Positions 1 through 7,791 of a DNA stretch of 45,225 bases are shown one piece after another (the first letter of the stretch is position 1; each line of letters opens with the position of its first letter). A program made the translations under genes and the position numbers. Below the pieces are notes generated by a model. The model was not told the origin of the DNA. It worked only from the letters and a program-made list of their open reading frames with translations, and searched no databases. The stretch is from a bacterium (GTDB lineage: Bacteria; BMS3Abin14): the NCBI GenBank assembly GCA_029210965.1, contig JARGFZ010000010.1, positions 1 through 45,225 of the forward strand, written 5' to 3'.

Positions 1-465
1 GGAATCAAATGCGATCAGATCATCCGGCTTACTGGGCCTCGTTCCGCCAAGTACTATCCAGAGAAACTCCGGCGGGTCAAATACTTCGACGTCAAAACCG
101 GAAAAACACTGACCTTCCTCACCAACAACTTTACGCTACCCGCATTTACAATCGCCGAACTATACCGATGCCGTTGGCAGATAGAACTCTTCTTCAAATG
201 GATCAAGCAACATCTCCGAATAAAATCCTTCTACGGAACTTCCGAAAATGCGGTCAAAACTCAAATATGGATCGCTGTTTCCGTTTATGTGTTGGTGGCC
301 ATCATCAAAAAACGGCTCAAACTAGAAGCCAGTCTCTACACTATTTTACAGGTTTTGAGCATCACCACTTTCGAGAAAACGTCTATTTTACAAAGACTTA
401 CAGACTTGCATTGCACGGCTGAACCAGGGGCGTTGTATAACCAATTGAATTTGTTCAACTATTAA
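1..465 (+). CDS. IS4-family transposase, C-terminal fragment
   Basis: The open frame enters at base 1 and stops at TAA 463-465, giving 154 residues without a start codon in the window. The translation contains YRCRWQIELFFKWIKQHL, the Y-R-W-x-I-E-x-x-F-x-x-x-K signature around the catalytic glutamate of DDE transposases in the IS4 group. It then has a hydrophobic stretch and a C-terminus ending in NLFNY, typical of these enzymes. The frame is intact to its natural stop, so the copy may be functional upstream of the window. A 137-residue ORF starting at 9 in another frame is only a shadow. The element interrupts the minus-strand ATP-grasp gene that begins at 481. Confidence 0.85.
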   Translation, partial: GIKCDQIIRLTGPRSAKYYPEKLRRVKYFDVKTGKTLTFLTNNFTLPAFTIAELYRCRWQIELFFKWIKQHLRIKSFYGTSENAVKTQIWIAVSVYVLVAIIKKRLKLEASLYTILQVLSITTFEKTSILQRLTDLHCTAEPGALYNQLNLFNY

Positions 466-480
466 CCGGACACTACTGAC
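1..480 (+). mobile_element. right end of an IS4-type insertion sequence, cut by the window edge
   Basis: The element comprises the 3' part of a transposase gene and about 15 bases beyond its stop codon. The end sequence ccggacactactgacc (467-482) resembles terminal inverted repeats of IS4-group elements, from memory. The base after the end falls inside the ATP-grasp gene read on the other strand, so the junction near 480-482 is an insertion point. The left end lies outside the window, so target duplication and full length cannot be seen. Confidence 0.75.
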
Positions 481-1098
481 CCACGATGTCAAGGCCCACG
501 AGGAACGTCCCGTCCTGGACCAGCTTGGAGCGGACGATCTCGGCGATACGCAGCATTTCGTCGGTTACCTCGGCCGCGCGGAGCTTGCCGCCGGCGTGAA
601 TGTTCGAGCGCATGTCCTCTCCGGTGCGCACCCTCCTGAATGCGCAGTACCTGCCCTTGACCTGCAGGGGCGGCCGTTCATCACGAACAGCCGGGTGTCC
701 CCTTCCGTGGCCGCGGGAAGGTACTCCTGGGCTACGACGTAACCGTCACGGCTCACGGCGTCGATCATCTGGTTGAGGTTGGGGAAATCCTCCTTGCGGA
801 CGAGAAAGACGCTGGCGCCGCCAGACCCACTGACCGGTTTTAACACGATGGCGCCTTCTTCCCTGGCGAAGGCTTTTATCTCCTCGCGGTCCGCCACGTA
901 CAGTTCATGGGACTTATAGCGCTTTTTGGGCGCTGTAACTGCCCGGGCCCGGATGTTCTCGTCCTGGTCGTAGGCAAGGTCCCCGACCCCCATCGTCCAC
1001 GCCTCGTGCCCCTGGTTGATGGCTTCCATGGACAGCCTTGTGGTCGTGTAGGTTGCTTCTTCCGTCTTGATATCATTGACGATAAATCCGATCTTCAT
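481..1098 (-). pseudogene. ATP-grasp ligase (glutathione synthetase/RimK-like), frameshifted and cut by IS
   Basis: Start ATG at 1098, four bases after the stop of the upstream DUF1704 frame, so the two form an operon. The N-terminus MKIGFIVNDIKTEEATYTTT and the central VLKPVSGSGGASVFLV (ATP-binding loop) and GDTRLFVMNGRP are those of the glutathione-synthetase-like ATP-grasp proteins that accompany QEGLA/DUF1704 genes. One base is missing in the C run at 667-670: the frame in use continues with nonsense, while the next frame carries the expected VRTGEDMRSNIHAGGKLRAA and ends in VGLDIV exactly at the IS junction. The C-terminal metal-binding half is absent. The gene is therefore inactivated twice, unless the homopolymer change is a sequencing error. 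The family is thought to ligate amino acids to a carboxylate; the substrate is not known. Confidence 0.85.
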
Positions 1099-1102
1099 AC
1101 CG

Positions 1103-2110
1103 CTACCTCCTTCGCATTTTTCTTACTATATCCAATAGTGGCAGACCGCTCCTGATGTTGGCAAGCCTTTCCTGAGGTTCGTTCTCGCCAAGGAAACGGG
1201 GCAGGAGGGGGGGCGGCTTGAGGACCTTTCTCCACTGCAGTTCACGGATGACCGGGAGGTGGGAGAGGCTCACTTTCCCTATATAAAGGGACTCCAGGGG
1301 ACCGCCCTTGTGCAGGTATTCAAAAACATCCCGAAGTCCCCGGAGGTACACGGCGTCCTTTGTAAGGCCTCCCCCGTGGTACGTTCTCAGGATGATGCCG
1401 TAGGCGGTGCGCTGGGTGAAATGGTACCTGTTGGTCAACTCATGGAAGTTTCCGACGAAATCCATGCCGTCGAGCATGTTGCGAACCGCGACCACCCTCG
1501 CGGCCAGAATCCTCATCCTGGAGGCGCGCAGTTCCCCCACCAGGTATTCGCTCAGGACGGCCACCCCCTCCTGGAGGGCTTCGTAGCCCGCCAGGCCTGA
1601 GTACAGCTGCTGGAAGGGCTGGGCCCGGCCGTTGGCGTAGGTCAGGACGTGCGTCCCGATCTCGTGGTTGAGCAGGGCCTTCACCCTGCCCGGAGAGAGC
1701 TTCGTCGAGCTGCTTACCAGGAGGTTCCCCCGGGAGACGAGGAGTCCGACGAAATCGTCGCGTACCTGCACAGTGGACTTGAGTCCCGGGTGGAGCTTCC
1801 GGTACCCTTCGATCTCCGACCTGGCCAGCGCCGCGAAGGCCTGGGCGTCTACGGATGCTACGGTGTTGTTCCTGCCCCTGGACGGCAGGTGCCGGAGGAT
1901 CCCTTCCGCAAGTTCCAGCAGGTCCGCGTCCACCTCCCCGTAAACCTGTATCGAGGAGTAGAGGAAACGCGGCATGTTCCGGTCCCGCAGCATGTCGAAC
2001 TGCCGGTCCATGTCCTCGAGCTGTTCCCGGAACATCTGGGCCAGGGCGGGGTCCTCGATGCGGGTTACCGGCGCCTTGTACAGGTTTATTTTGAGGCTAA
2101 TGGGGTCCAC
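1103..2110 (-). CDS. QEGLA-motif DUF1704 protein (tyrosine-carboxypeptidase-like), 3' part of a broken gene
   Basis: This 335-residue frame starts at GTG 2110 but is the C-terminal two thirds of a longer protein: the codons upstream of the GTG read in frame back to a TAG at 2159-2161, and the text on both sides of the TAG matches the family without a break. The metal site is intact, HEIGTH at residues 149-154 and the name-giving QEG at 180-182, as in the DUF1704 / flavohaemoglobin expression-modulating QEGLA family, which is related to MATCAP carboxypeptidases. No good ribosome site precedes the GTG. The fragment might still be translated by reinitiation, but it lacks the conserved N-terminal region. 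It sits 4 bases upstream of the broken ATP-grasp gene. Confidence 0.75.
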   Translation of the reverse strand: MDPISLKINLYKAPVTRIEDPALAQMFREQLEDMDRQFDMLRDRNMPRFLYSSIQVYGEVDADLLELAEGILRHLPSRGRNNTVASVDAQAFAALARSEIEGYRKLHPGLKSTVQVRDDFVGLLVSRGNLLVSSSTKLSPGRVKALLNHEIGTHVLTYANGRAQPFQQLYSGLAGYEALQEGVAVLSEYLVGELRASRMRILAARVVAVRNMLDGMDFVGNFHELTNRYHFTQRTAYGIILRTYHGGGLTKDAVYLRGLRDVFEYLHKGGPLESLYIGKVSLSHLPVIRELQWRKVLKPPPLLPRFLGENEPQERLANIRSGLPLLDIVRKMRRR

Positions 2111-2158
2111 CGTAAGCGGACGGTAGTGCAGCTGGGGTTTTATCTCGAAGCGGGTCTT

Positions 2159-2793
2159 CTAAAATCCCCTGAAGCTTGATTCGGCGTTCACGGGTGTGAC
2201 GTTGAGAAGGATATCCATGCTGTCGGAGATCCCGGCCAGTACCCGGTCTGCTTCCCAGACGAACTGGACGATGGAGCGCCTTCCCAGCGAATGATAATGG
2301 GGCGGCCTGTGGCTGGTGTGATTCCTCGTGTAGCTGAAAAGGGCCCGGTTGGCGGCGAGGCTAAACTGCCGGGTTATCCTTCTGAGGACGTAAGGATATA
2401 GCTCGCCTGTTTCGGGGTTCAGGTAGAAGGGCGAGATCTCGATGCCCAGGAGATGGCATCCCATATCTCCAGGACCAGGCAGGTGCCGAACTGCTTTACA
2501 AGGTTCTGTACGACGACGTGGGTGAGGCTGGAAAGTTCCCCATAAAGGGATCGCTTGGCGGAGCACAGCAGGGGGGAAGAGAAAGCCTGCGCAAACTTCT
2601 CGGTACCGCTTTCTTTGGATAATGATGTCCTGCGGTATATGCAAATGAACGGAAGCTGCCGGTCGATGTGGAGACGCCCGTAGACAGGCAGTTTTCTCCT
2701 GATGAACTTGTTGTCTGCGAGCCGCCGTCCCACAGGCTTGATAAGTTGTGCTATCTCCGATGAAGCGTCCTTGGAATTTATATTTCTGGGCAT
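2159..2793 (-). pseudogene. 5' part of the broken QEGLA/DUF1704 gene
   Basis: The original start is probably ATG 2793, with aaggga about 6 bases upstream. The first frame carries KLPVYGRLHIDRQLPFICIY and runs to LVLEIW, typical of the family N-terminus. At about 2440-2470 the homology moves to a second frame, which continues with LLGIEISPFYLNPETGELYP and NVTPVNAESSFRGF and then meets TAG at 2159-2161. Beyond the TAG the same frame continues as KTRFEIKPQLHYRPL and joins the DUF1704 body. So there is one frameshift (perhaps with a small deletion) and one nonsense codon. Together with the damage in the downstream ATP-grasp gene this marks a decaying operon. Confidence 0.8.
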
Positions 2794-3124
2794 TTCGGTC
2801 CCTTTTCGGTCAGGTCAGGCGTCTGATGGGATTTTAACCTACTTTTTGCGTCGTTGGCTATCTCAATGGGAAATCAGGCGAAGAACCAGTGCGTTGTGGT
2901 GGTGAAGAAAGGCGGTGATCGGTGATCTGTGATCGGTGAACCGTGAATTGTGAAACGTGAATGGTGAAGAACGCCGGTCTCATATCTCAGGTAATATTGG
3001 TGATTGGTGATCATTTAACGTTTTTTACCCGGAATTACGCATTCCTCTGCGTCCTTCCTCCTCCCTCTCCCTCGACTAGGCTCGGGACCCTGAGCTTGTC
3101 GAAGGGCTTCCCTATTCCTCCTTC
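2794..3124. other. intergenic region with degenerate repeats
   Basis: No gene seen. The stretch 2914-3010 is a run of diverged ggtgat/gtgaat units (ggtgatcggtgatctgtgat and so on), a low-complexity family that recurs near 14462-14483 and 22935-22962. The last 70 bases are a palindromic repeat listed separately. The TTTTAACC region near 2831 shows no convincing promoter. Confidence 0.6.
3055..3124. repeat. REP-like dispersed repeat, copy 1
   Basis: A 70-base stretch that is 68/70 identical to 25606-25675; a shorter third copy is at 33111-33146. The core ctcgggaccctgagcttgtc lies inside an imperfect palindrome (ccctcgac ... gtcgaaggg). This copy and the one at 25606 lie directly downstream of the stop codon of a minus-strand gene, where a hairpin could protect or end the transcript. 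Confidence 0.8.
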
Positions 3125-3709
3125 TCATTTTGATCCAGGTGCTCCCGCGAGTTTTTCCCCCAGTTCACCGGCCTGCTCGAGAATGGTGGGATCTTTAGCC
3201 ACGATACCTGCCTCGAACTTGCCCCGTACCTGCAGTTCGCCGGCTATCTGATAACCCAGGGCTTTAATGGGCATACGCAGGGCCTCCATTGTGACGCCAA
3301 GGTCCTCCTCTTTCGTCTGTTCGGCCACGATGGCGAGGGCTGCGAACCGCCCCTGCCCTGCCAGCCGGCTCGACCATCCACGGGGCCGCTTGTCGTCAAA
3401 ATCGTAAAAGCAGTAAAGCCTGTCGATGAACCCCTTCATCCACGACGTGATGTTGTAGTTGTGTACTGGTGATACCAGAACCAGCCCCCTGGATTCCTTG
3501 ATCACCTGGTAGAAGGGTGTGAAATCGTCCTCGAACCTGGTGCAGATCTTGTCCTTCCGGCACCGTTCACAGCCGACACAGGACGAAAACTCAATGTCCG
3601 AAAGGTGGAGGAGGTGCGTTTCTGCCCCCGTACCCTTCAGTATCCTGTCTAAAATAAGGTCTGAATTTCCGCCGCGTCGCGGACTTCCCGATACCCCTAG
3701 AATGTGCAT
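3125..3709 (-). CDS. iron-sulfur flavoprotein / NADPH-dependent FMN reductase family protein
   Basis: 194 residues, ATG 3709 preceded by ggaggg at 6 bases. The N-terminus MHILGVSGSPRRGGNSD is the flavodoxin-fold phosphate-binding loop for FMN. It is followed by C44-x2-C47-x2-C50-x5-C56, the compact cysteine motif that binds a 4Fe-4S cluster in the Isf group of archaeal and anaerobic bacterial flavoproteins, then SPVHNYNITSWMKGFIDR, the usual FMN and dimer region. Isf-type proteins pass electrons between ferredoxin and other acceptors and may serve oxygen or peroxide reduction. The physiological partner is not visible here. It stands alone on the minus strand, with a REP-like repeat at its 3' end. 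Confidence 0.85.
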   Translation of the reverse strand: MHILGVSGSPRRGGNSDLILDRILKGTGAETHLLHLSDIEFSSCVGCERCRKDKICTRFEDDFTPFYQVIKESRGLVLVSPVHNYNITSWMKGFIDRLYCFYDFDDKRPRGWSSRLAGQGRFAALAIVAEQTKEEDLGVTMEALRMPIKALGYQIAGELQVRGKFEAGIVAKDPTILEQAGELGEKLAGAPGSK

Positions 3710-3818
3710 ACTGACCCTCCTGTTCCGATTATTTAATTTTCGGTATGTCAGAGAAAATTGCTCATAAACAGCTTGCAGTTATCAGTGGACCGTTTGTCCG
3801 CCGACTTGTCACCCTCTA

Positions 3819-4392
3819 CTATATACAAAATAGGGAGCTCTTGACCGCTGGAGTTTTAATAAAGCAGCTTGAGTGAAAATCGAACTGCCAGGTGGAGATA
3901 AACGAACCGTGTCCCTCCAGCCGGGCACCACAACTTTTCAACGCCTCGGAAGCCCTTTCGCAGGCGTCATCTTCATCGTGGATAACCCTGAAACACCTGT
4001 TGATAGTAGACTCTAGCCCCGGTTCGAGGACCAGGATGCGCCCCCCTTCCTTCAGAACGCGCCGCGCCTGGATAAGGGCTTTTTCGGGGTTCGGATGATG
4101 GTGAAGGGACAAGGAAAAGACAACCGTATCGACGCTGTTGTCCGGCAGAGGGATGCTTTCACCAGAGCCGACAACCAGCTTGACCCCGTTTTCCAGAAGA
4201 TGCCGGGCTTTGTCGATGGAGGCGAGGTCCGGATCCAGACCCAGGATCCAGACCCAGGATCCTCACAGAGACACTTTGAAGCGTTTCTGTTAAGCGGCCA
4301 TCACCGCAGCCCACTTCAAGTACATTCCCGGCGGAGGGGTTGAGGATGTCACGGATGAATTTGTTTTCTATGTTTTCAGGGTCGCAAAGCAT
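3819..4392 (-). pseudogene. class I SAM methyltransferase broken by a 13-bp tandem duplication
   Basis: ATG 4392 with aaagga 6 bases upstream. The first frame gives NVLEVGCGDGRLTETL (motif I, SAM binding) and then runs out of frame at 4232-4257, where a 13-base unit is present twice. Taking out one copy restores a continuous protein of about 186 residues: VRILGLDPDLASIDKARHLL, an acidic PLPDNSVDTVVFSLSLHHH (motif IV) and VLKEGGRILVLEPG (motif V/VI), with the natural stop at 3819. The reading is therefore one gene disrupted by a single simple event. Its substrate cannot be told; it resembles small UbiE/Methyltransf_11 enzymes. As sequenced, only two partial frames (4159-4392 and 3819-4112) are open. 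Confidence 0.85.
4232..4257. repeat. 13-bp perfect tandem duplication inside the methyltransferase gene
   Basis: gatccagacccag occurs at 4232-4244 and again at 4245-4257, followed by the first five bases of a third unit (gatcc). Thirteen bases shift the frame by one; loss of one unit restores the methyltransferase. Confidence 0.95.
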
Positions 4393-4678
4393 GAAATTCC
4401 TTTAAGAATCCGCGAATCCAGAATCCAGAGGAAAGATCAGTGCGATGTGCGTGATATGAAAAATAGTTTGTCATTGCGAGGCCCGAAGGGCCGCGGCAAT
4501 CCCAAAGATCAAAAGCTAATTTACCACAGCGCGGCCGGCTGAAGGCCGCATCACAGGGTTACACGGAGGAGAACAATCCAGGACTTTGTCTAAGTCTAGA
4601 TTTTGTTTTACCCTGTGTCACCCTGTGTCACCCTGTGAACCCTGTGGTGAATTATTCTTTTTAAATCTGGAATTAACT
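4393..4678. repeat. intergenic palindromic and tandem repeats
   Basis: No gene seen. 4470-4510 holds a copy of the tcattgcgaggc...gcggcaatccc palindrome common in intergenic DNA of many anaerobic bacteria. 4610-4650 is a run of ccctgtgtca-like decamers (three to four units) that can pair with the gggttacacgg/cacagggtt stretch at 4550-4570. Confidence 0.65.
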
Positions 4679-6067
4679 TCAATCTCTTTCCACCAGAGAA
4701 AATAGATTGTTCAGCGATTCCGCCAATGTCGGGTGGGCAAATGTCATGTTTTTCAGGTCCCGCCAGGTAAGACCGCCAGCCATGGCAACCTGGACAACGG
4801 CCATGAGCTCGCCCCCTTCCATGCCCAGGCAGGCGAAACCCAGAATTTGACCTGAATCTGTATCAACCAGAGCTTTCATGAAGCCATCCGTTTCGTCCAC
4901 TTCAAGGGCTCTTGCCACGTGAGTCATGGGCATCTGTACCATTTTGTAGGGTAATCCCCGCTCCGCCGCGTCCTTCTCTGACAACCCGATCCTGCCCAGT
5001 TGGGGATCGATAAAGACGACATAGGGAACAGCTCTGTTTTCAATGCTGACATCGCCCTTTTCAAACAGGTTGGACCTGACTACCCGGTAATCATCGTAGG
5101 CGATATGCGTAAAGGCCGGACCTCCCTTGACGTCACCCAGAGCATAAATGCCCGGTGCCGAGGTTCTGAGATGGTCGTCGGTGCGTATGTAACCCCTGTC
5201 ATCCACCTCCACGCCGGCGGCCGCAAGGTTGAGCATGTCTGTGTTGGGTGTACGGCCCGCGGCCAAAAGGAGGTGGGTGCCAGAGATCGTCTCCTCTCCT
5301 TCAAGGCAGGTCAATTTGAGATGGATGGTACCGTCAGGGTCTTGCGTGGCGCTGTGGGTGTCGGCCTGGAGAATGATCCTGATGCCGTCGCGGGTAAAGA
5401 TCTCCTGTATAGCCTGTGCCAGGTCCTCGTCCTCCTGGCTCAGTACATGGGCGCCCCGGTGGATGACGGTGACCTGGGATCCGAATCTTTTGAACATGCG
5501 GGCGAATTCCATGCCCACGTATCCGCCTCCGATGATCATGAGGTGTTCTGGGACCCGATCCAGTTCCATGATCGTCCCGTTGTTGAGTATGCTGCATTCA
5601 GGCAGGCCGTCTATATCCGGGACTGCAGGGCGTGTACCGGCATCAATGAATATTTTGTCTGCTTTCAGAAGGCGTGTACCACCGTCGTTAAGAGCGACCT
5701 CGATCTCTTGCCGGGAAGTAAACCGGGCTTCGCCCCACAGGATCTCAACGCCCCTGCGCAGGAGTTTAGCCTCGTCGCCGGAACTGAAGCTGGACACGAT
5801 GTCACGTTTTCTGCGACGAACGGTCTCCATTTTCACGGAAACCGGTCCCTTGAAAGTTACACCGTAGTCGGCTGCCCGGTTCACCAGATGAGCGACACGG
5901 CCGCTTGCCTCCATGGTCTTGGTGGGTGAACACCCTACGTTGACACAAGAGCCGCCGATATGTTCCTTTTCAACCAGCGCCACCTTTTTCCCTGCCACTG
6001 CAAACTTGACCGCCAGGGGGTTGCCTGCCTGCCCGGAGCCTATAATTATTGCGTCGTAGACGTTCAT
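4679..6067 (-). CDS. pyridine nucleotide-disulfide oxidoreductase (mercuric-reductase-like)
   Basis: The start is placed at ATG 6067, because gaggag lies 6 bases upstream; an earlier in-frame ATG at 6124 has no ribosome site and adds an unlikely 19-residue leader. This gives 462 residues. Order of domains: FAD Rossmann motif (IIIGSGQAGNPLA, residues 7-19), redox pair C41-VNVG-C46, NAD Rossmann motif (MIIGGGYVGMEFARMF), FAD motif (GIYALGDVKGG) and a C-terminal dimerisation domain with the FAHPTLAESL signature. The Cys pair and order are those of dihydrolipoamide dehydrogenase, glutathione and mercuric reductases. No extra N-terminal mercury-binding domain and no C-terminal vicinal cysteines are present, so Hg(II) reduction is unlikely; the substrate is unknown. 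Confidence 0.9.
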   Translation of the reverse strand: MNVYDAIIIGSGQAGNPLAVKFAVAGKKVALVEKEHIGGSCVNVGCSPTKTMEASGRVAHLVNRAADYGVTFKGPVSVKMETVRRRKRDIVSSFSSGDEAKLLRRGVEILWGEARFTSRQEIEVALNDGGTRLLKADKIFIDAGTRPAVPDIDGLPECSILNNGTIMELDRVPEHLMIIGGGYVGMEFARMFKRFGSQVTVIHRGAHVLSQEDEDLAQAIQEIFTRDGIRIILQADTHSATQDPDGTIHLKLTCLEGEETISGTHLLLAAGRTPNTDMLNLAAAGVEVDDRGYIRTDDHLRTSAPGIYALGDVKGGPAFTHIAYDDYRVVRSNLFEKGDVSIENRAVPYVVFIDPQLGRIGLSEKDAAERGLPYKMVQMPMTHVARALEVDETDGFMKALVDTDSGQILGFACLGMEGGELMAVVQVAMAGGLTWRDLKNMTFAHPTLAESLNNLFSLVERD

Positions 6068-6176
6068 GGCGAACTCCTCGCTATGGACTGGACACGGAGA
6101 CTTGAAGACACGGGGAATGACCACGCCGTGTCCCTCCCTCGCCGCGCCTCCGCGTTATATAGGCTTTCCCGTCTAT

Positions 6177-6461
6177 TCACGGGACGATCTCAACATCCTC
6201 CCCAAAGGCTACATGATCCTTGATGTCTTTGCCCGCCCTTGAAGGCTCACGATAGGACCAGGCAGCGTCATGGCCTACAAGGTCGCCCACAACGATATTG
6301 TAGTAGATCGCTGTTCCCTTCCAGGTACACAATGTTGAAGTGTCACTGAACTGCAGGTACTTCATGTCGACCGACTCTGGAGGAAAATAGTGGGTCCCTT
6401 CCAGGAGGATGGTGTCATCATAGTCCGCAATGATGGTGTTGTTAAAAACTGCCTTGGGCAT
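6177..6461 (-). CDS. DUF427 domain protein
   Basis: Start at ATG 6461, preceded by aggaagga; the longer frame to 6563 has no ribosome site. The 94-residue product (MPKAVFNNTIIADYDDTILL at the N-terminus, then YFPPESV and TLCTWKGTAIYYNI) matches the small single-domain DUF427 family, whose conserved core is the T-x-C-x-W-K-G-x-A-x-Y stretch. The fold is beta-rich and cytoplasmic; no biochemical role is established. It is on the same strand as the oxidoreductase, whose start lies 109 bases downstream, and might be co-transcribed with it. Confidence 0.85.
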   Translation of the reverse strand: MPKAVFNNTIIADYDDTILLEGTHYFPPESVDMKYLQFSDTSTLCTWKGTAIYYNIVVGDLVGHDAAWSYREPSRAGKDIKDHVAFGEDVEIVP

Positions 6462-6750
6462 TGAGGGATCCTTCCTGTTGTGTCGGCGGTGTACCGTTCC
6501 AGCGGTATCGTCATATTCAATATATGTCTTTTTCCTGTAACATAAATGGGCGTGGATAACCACCCCGGGACTTCGGCCAAAATACGAAATGGGTTTCGTT
6601 CAGCCCCTGGCCGGGGTGTCCGCAGATCGTTTTTCCTCTGGGGCCGGATCTTCCTTAAGTTAGTCGTTCGGTGTAATCCGCTAACCGTCCGGAACTGATG
6701 GCAATGGCAACCTGTATCCGGAGAGGCCAGTTGGCATCAAGGTTTTTAAT

Positions 6751-6789
6751 CCCCAGGATCAAAAATAAAATTCAATCGAGATCCTGGGG
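6751..6789 (-). terminator. hairpin at the 3' end of glk
   Basis: ccccaggatc (6751-6760) and gatcctgggg (6780-6789) form a perfect 10-bp stem with a 19-base loop. The stem starts inside the last glk codons and the loop contains the stop. Only attaaaa follows on the minus strand, so it is weaker as an intrinsic terminator than as an mRNA-end hairpin. Confidence 0.45.
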
Positions 6790-7791
6790 TTCCTGTTTCA
6801 TTTTGATCGCTTCCAGGGCGGCGCCCATTAGCGCCGCCTTGGGGTTCAGGATTACGTGGACCGGTATTTCCTCCATCATGGGAGCCAGCCGTCCTTTGGA
6901 AGTGAACGCCTCCATAAAGGAGTTGCCCTCAAGGGCCTTCAGGATCCTTGGGGCAATGCCTCCACCCAGGTAAAGACCACCGGTTGCCATGGTTTTGAGA
7001 ACAAGATTCCCCGACTCTGCTCCCAGGATGGAAACGAATGTCTTCACGGTGTCAGCGCACAGGGGGCAGGGTGGGTCCTTGTCGAGGGCCGCGCTGATGA
7101 TAGCGGGGGTGCGGTCCCCGGGAGATACAGGTATTTCCATCAGGAGTCCTGTGTCTTTGTATCTGTCGTAATTGTCGGTGCTTGCCAGGTAGTCGTAGAC
7201 ATTGGGAATCCCGATTCCCGAACAGACAATTTCCCAGCTCACATGGTTCCGCTTGTTCCTGAGGTAAGCCAGGAGGCCTGCCTGCTGCTCATCGCCGGGT
7301 GCGAAGTCGGTATGGCCGCCTTCGGTGGCGTGGCCCAGGTATTTGGAACCGTCCCAGGTGAGGAAGGCTTCGCCCAGACCTGTTCCCACAGCGATGACCG
7401 CCGCCGTTCCAGTTGCCGCTGGTAAGCCATGGTTTAAGGTCCGTATGTTGTTTTTTTCGAGTAAGGGAATAGAGCACGCCACCGCTTGAACGTCGTTGAT
7501 GAGCTTGACCTTGCCGATATCCATGGTAGTGGAGAGTGTTGTGCTGTCCACGGTCCAGGGAAGGTTTGTGACTATCGTTCTGCCGGACAGGATGGGTCCC
7601 GCGACAGCGAAACAGGCAGCCTGGATAGGACCTTGACGCGCCTGGTTGAGGAATTCGGTCACTATTTCCTCAAGGCTGCCGTGGGACGCACTGGAGAAGA
7701 CCTTTTCCGTCACAGGGCGGACGGGCCCCAACTCCTGACTGAAAAGCCCCAGAGCTGTTTTTGTGCCTCCTATGTCTCCGGCCAGGACCAT
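6772..7791 (-). CDS. glk: glucokinase
   Basis: ATP-dependent phosphorylation of glucose to glucose 6-phosphate. The start is put at ATG 7791, because ggaggt lies 6 bases upstream; the frame extends to an ATG at 7818, but that would place the ribosome site inside the gene. 339 residues. MVLAGDIGGTKTALGLF is the phosphate-1 ATP motif, ACFAVAGPI and KLINDVQAVA (catalytic Asp) follow, then AVIAVGTGLGEAFL (phosphate-2) and EGGHTDFAP, typical of the bacterial Glk family (PF02685) rather than ROK kinases, whose zinc motif is absent. It pairs in function with the glucose ABC importer at 18554-22886, although the two loci are 10 kb apart and on opposite strands. Confidence 0.92.
   Translation of the reverse strand: MVLAGDIGGTKTALGLFSQELGPVRPVTEKVFSSASHGSLEEIVTEFLNQARQGPIQAACFAVAGPILSGRTIVTNLPWTVDSTTLSTTMDIGKVKLINDVQAVACSIPLLEKNNIRTLNHGLPAATGTAAVIAVGTGLGEAFLTWDGSKYLGHATEGGHTDFAPGDEQQAGLLAYLRNKRNHVSWEIVCSGIGIPNVYDYLASTDNYDRYKDTGLLMEIPVSPGDRTPAIISAALDKDPPCPLCADTVKTFVSILGAESGNLVLKTMATGGLYLGGGIAPRILKALEGNSFMEAFTSKGRLAPMMEEIPVHVILNPKAALMGAALEAIKMKQEPQDLD

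Noticed and set aside
2159-2161. UAG in the QEGLA gene read as pyrrolysine
   Set aside because: No family member has a special residue here, the gene also has a frameshift, and its operon partner is broken as well; a nonsense mutation is simpler.
5000-5929. 309-residue plus-strand ORF
   Set aside because: Entirely antisense to the disulfide oxidoreductase, whose motifs are unmistakable; a shadow of high-GC coding sequence.
4679-6067. Mercuric reductase (merA)
   Set aside because: The C-terminal vicinal cysteines and the N-terminal metal-binding domain are missing and no mer genes are near.
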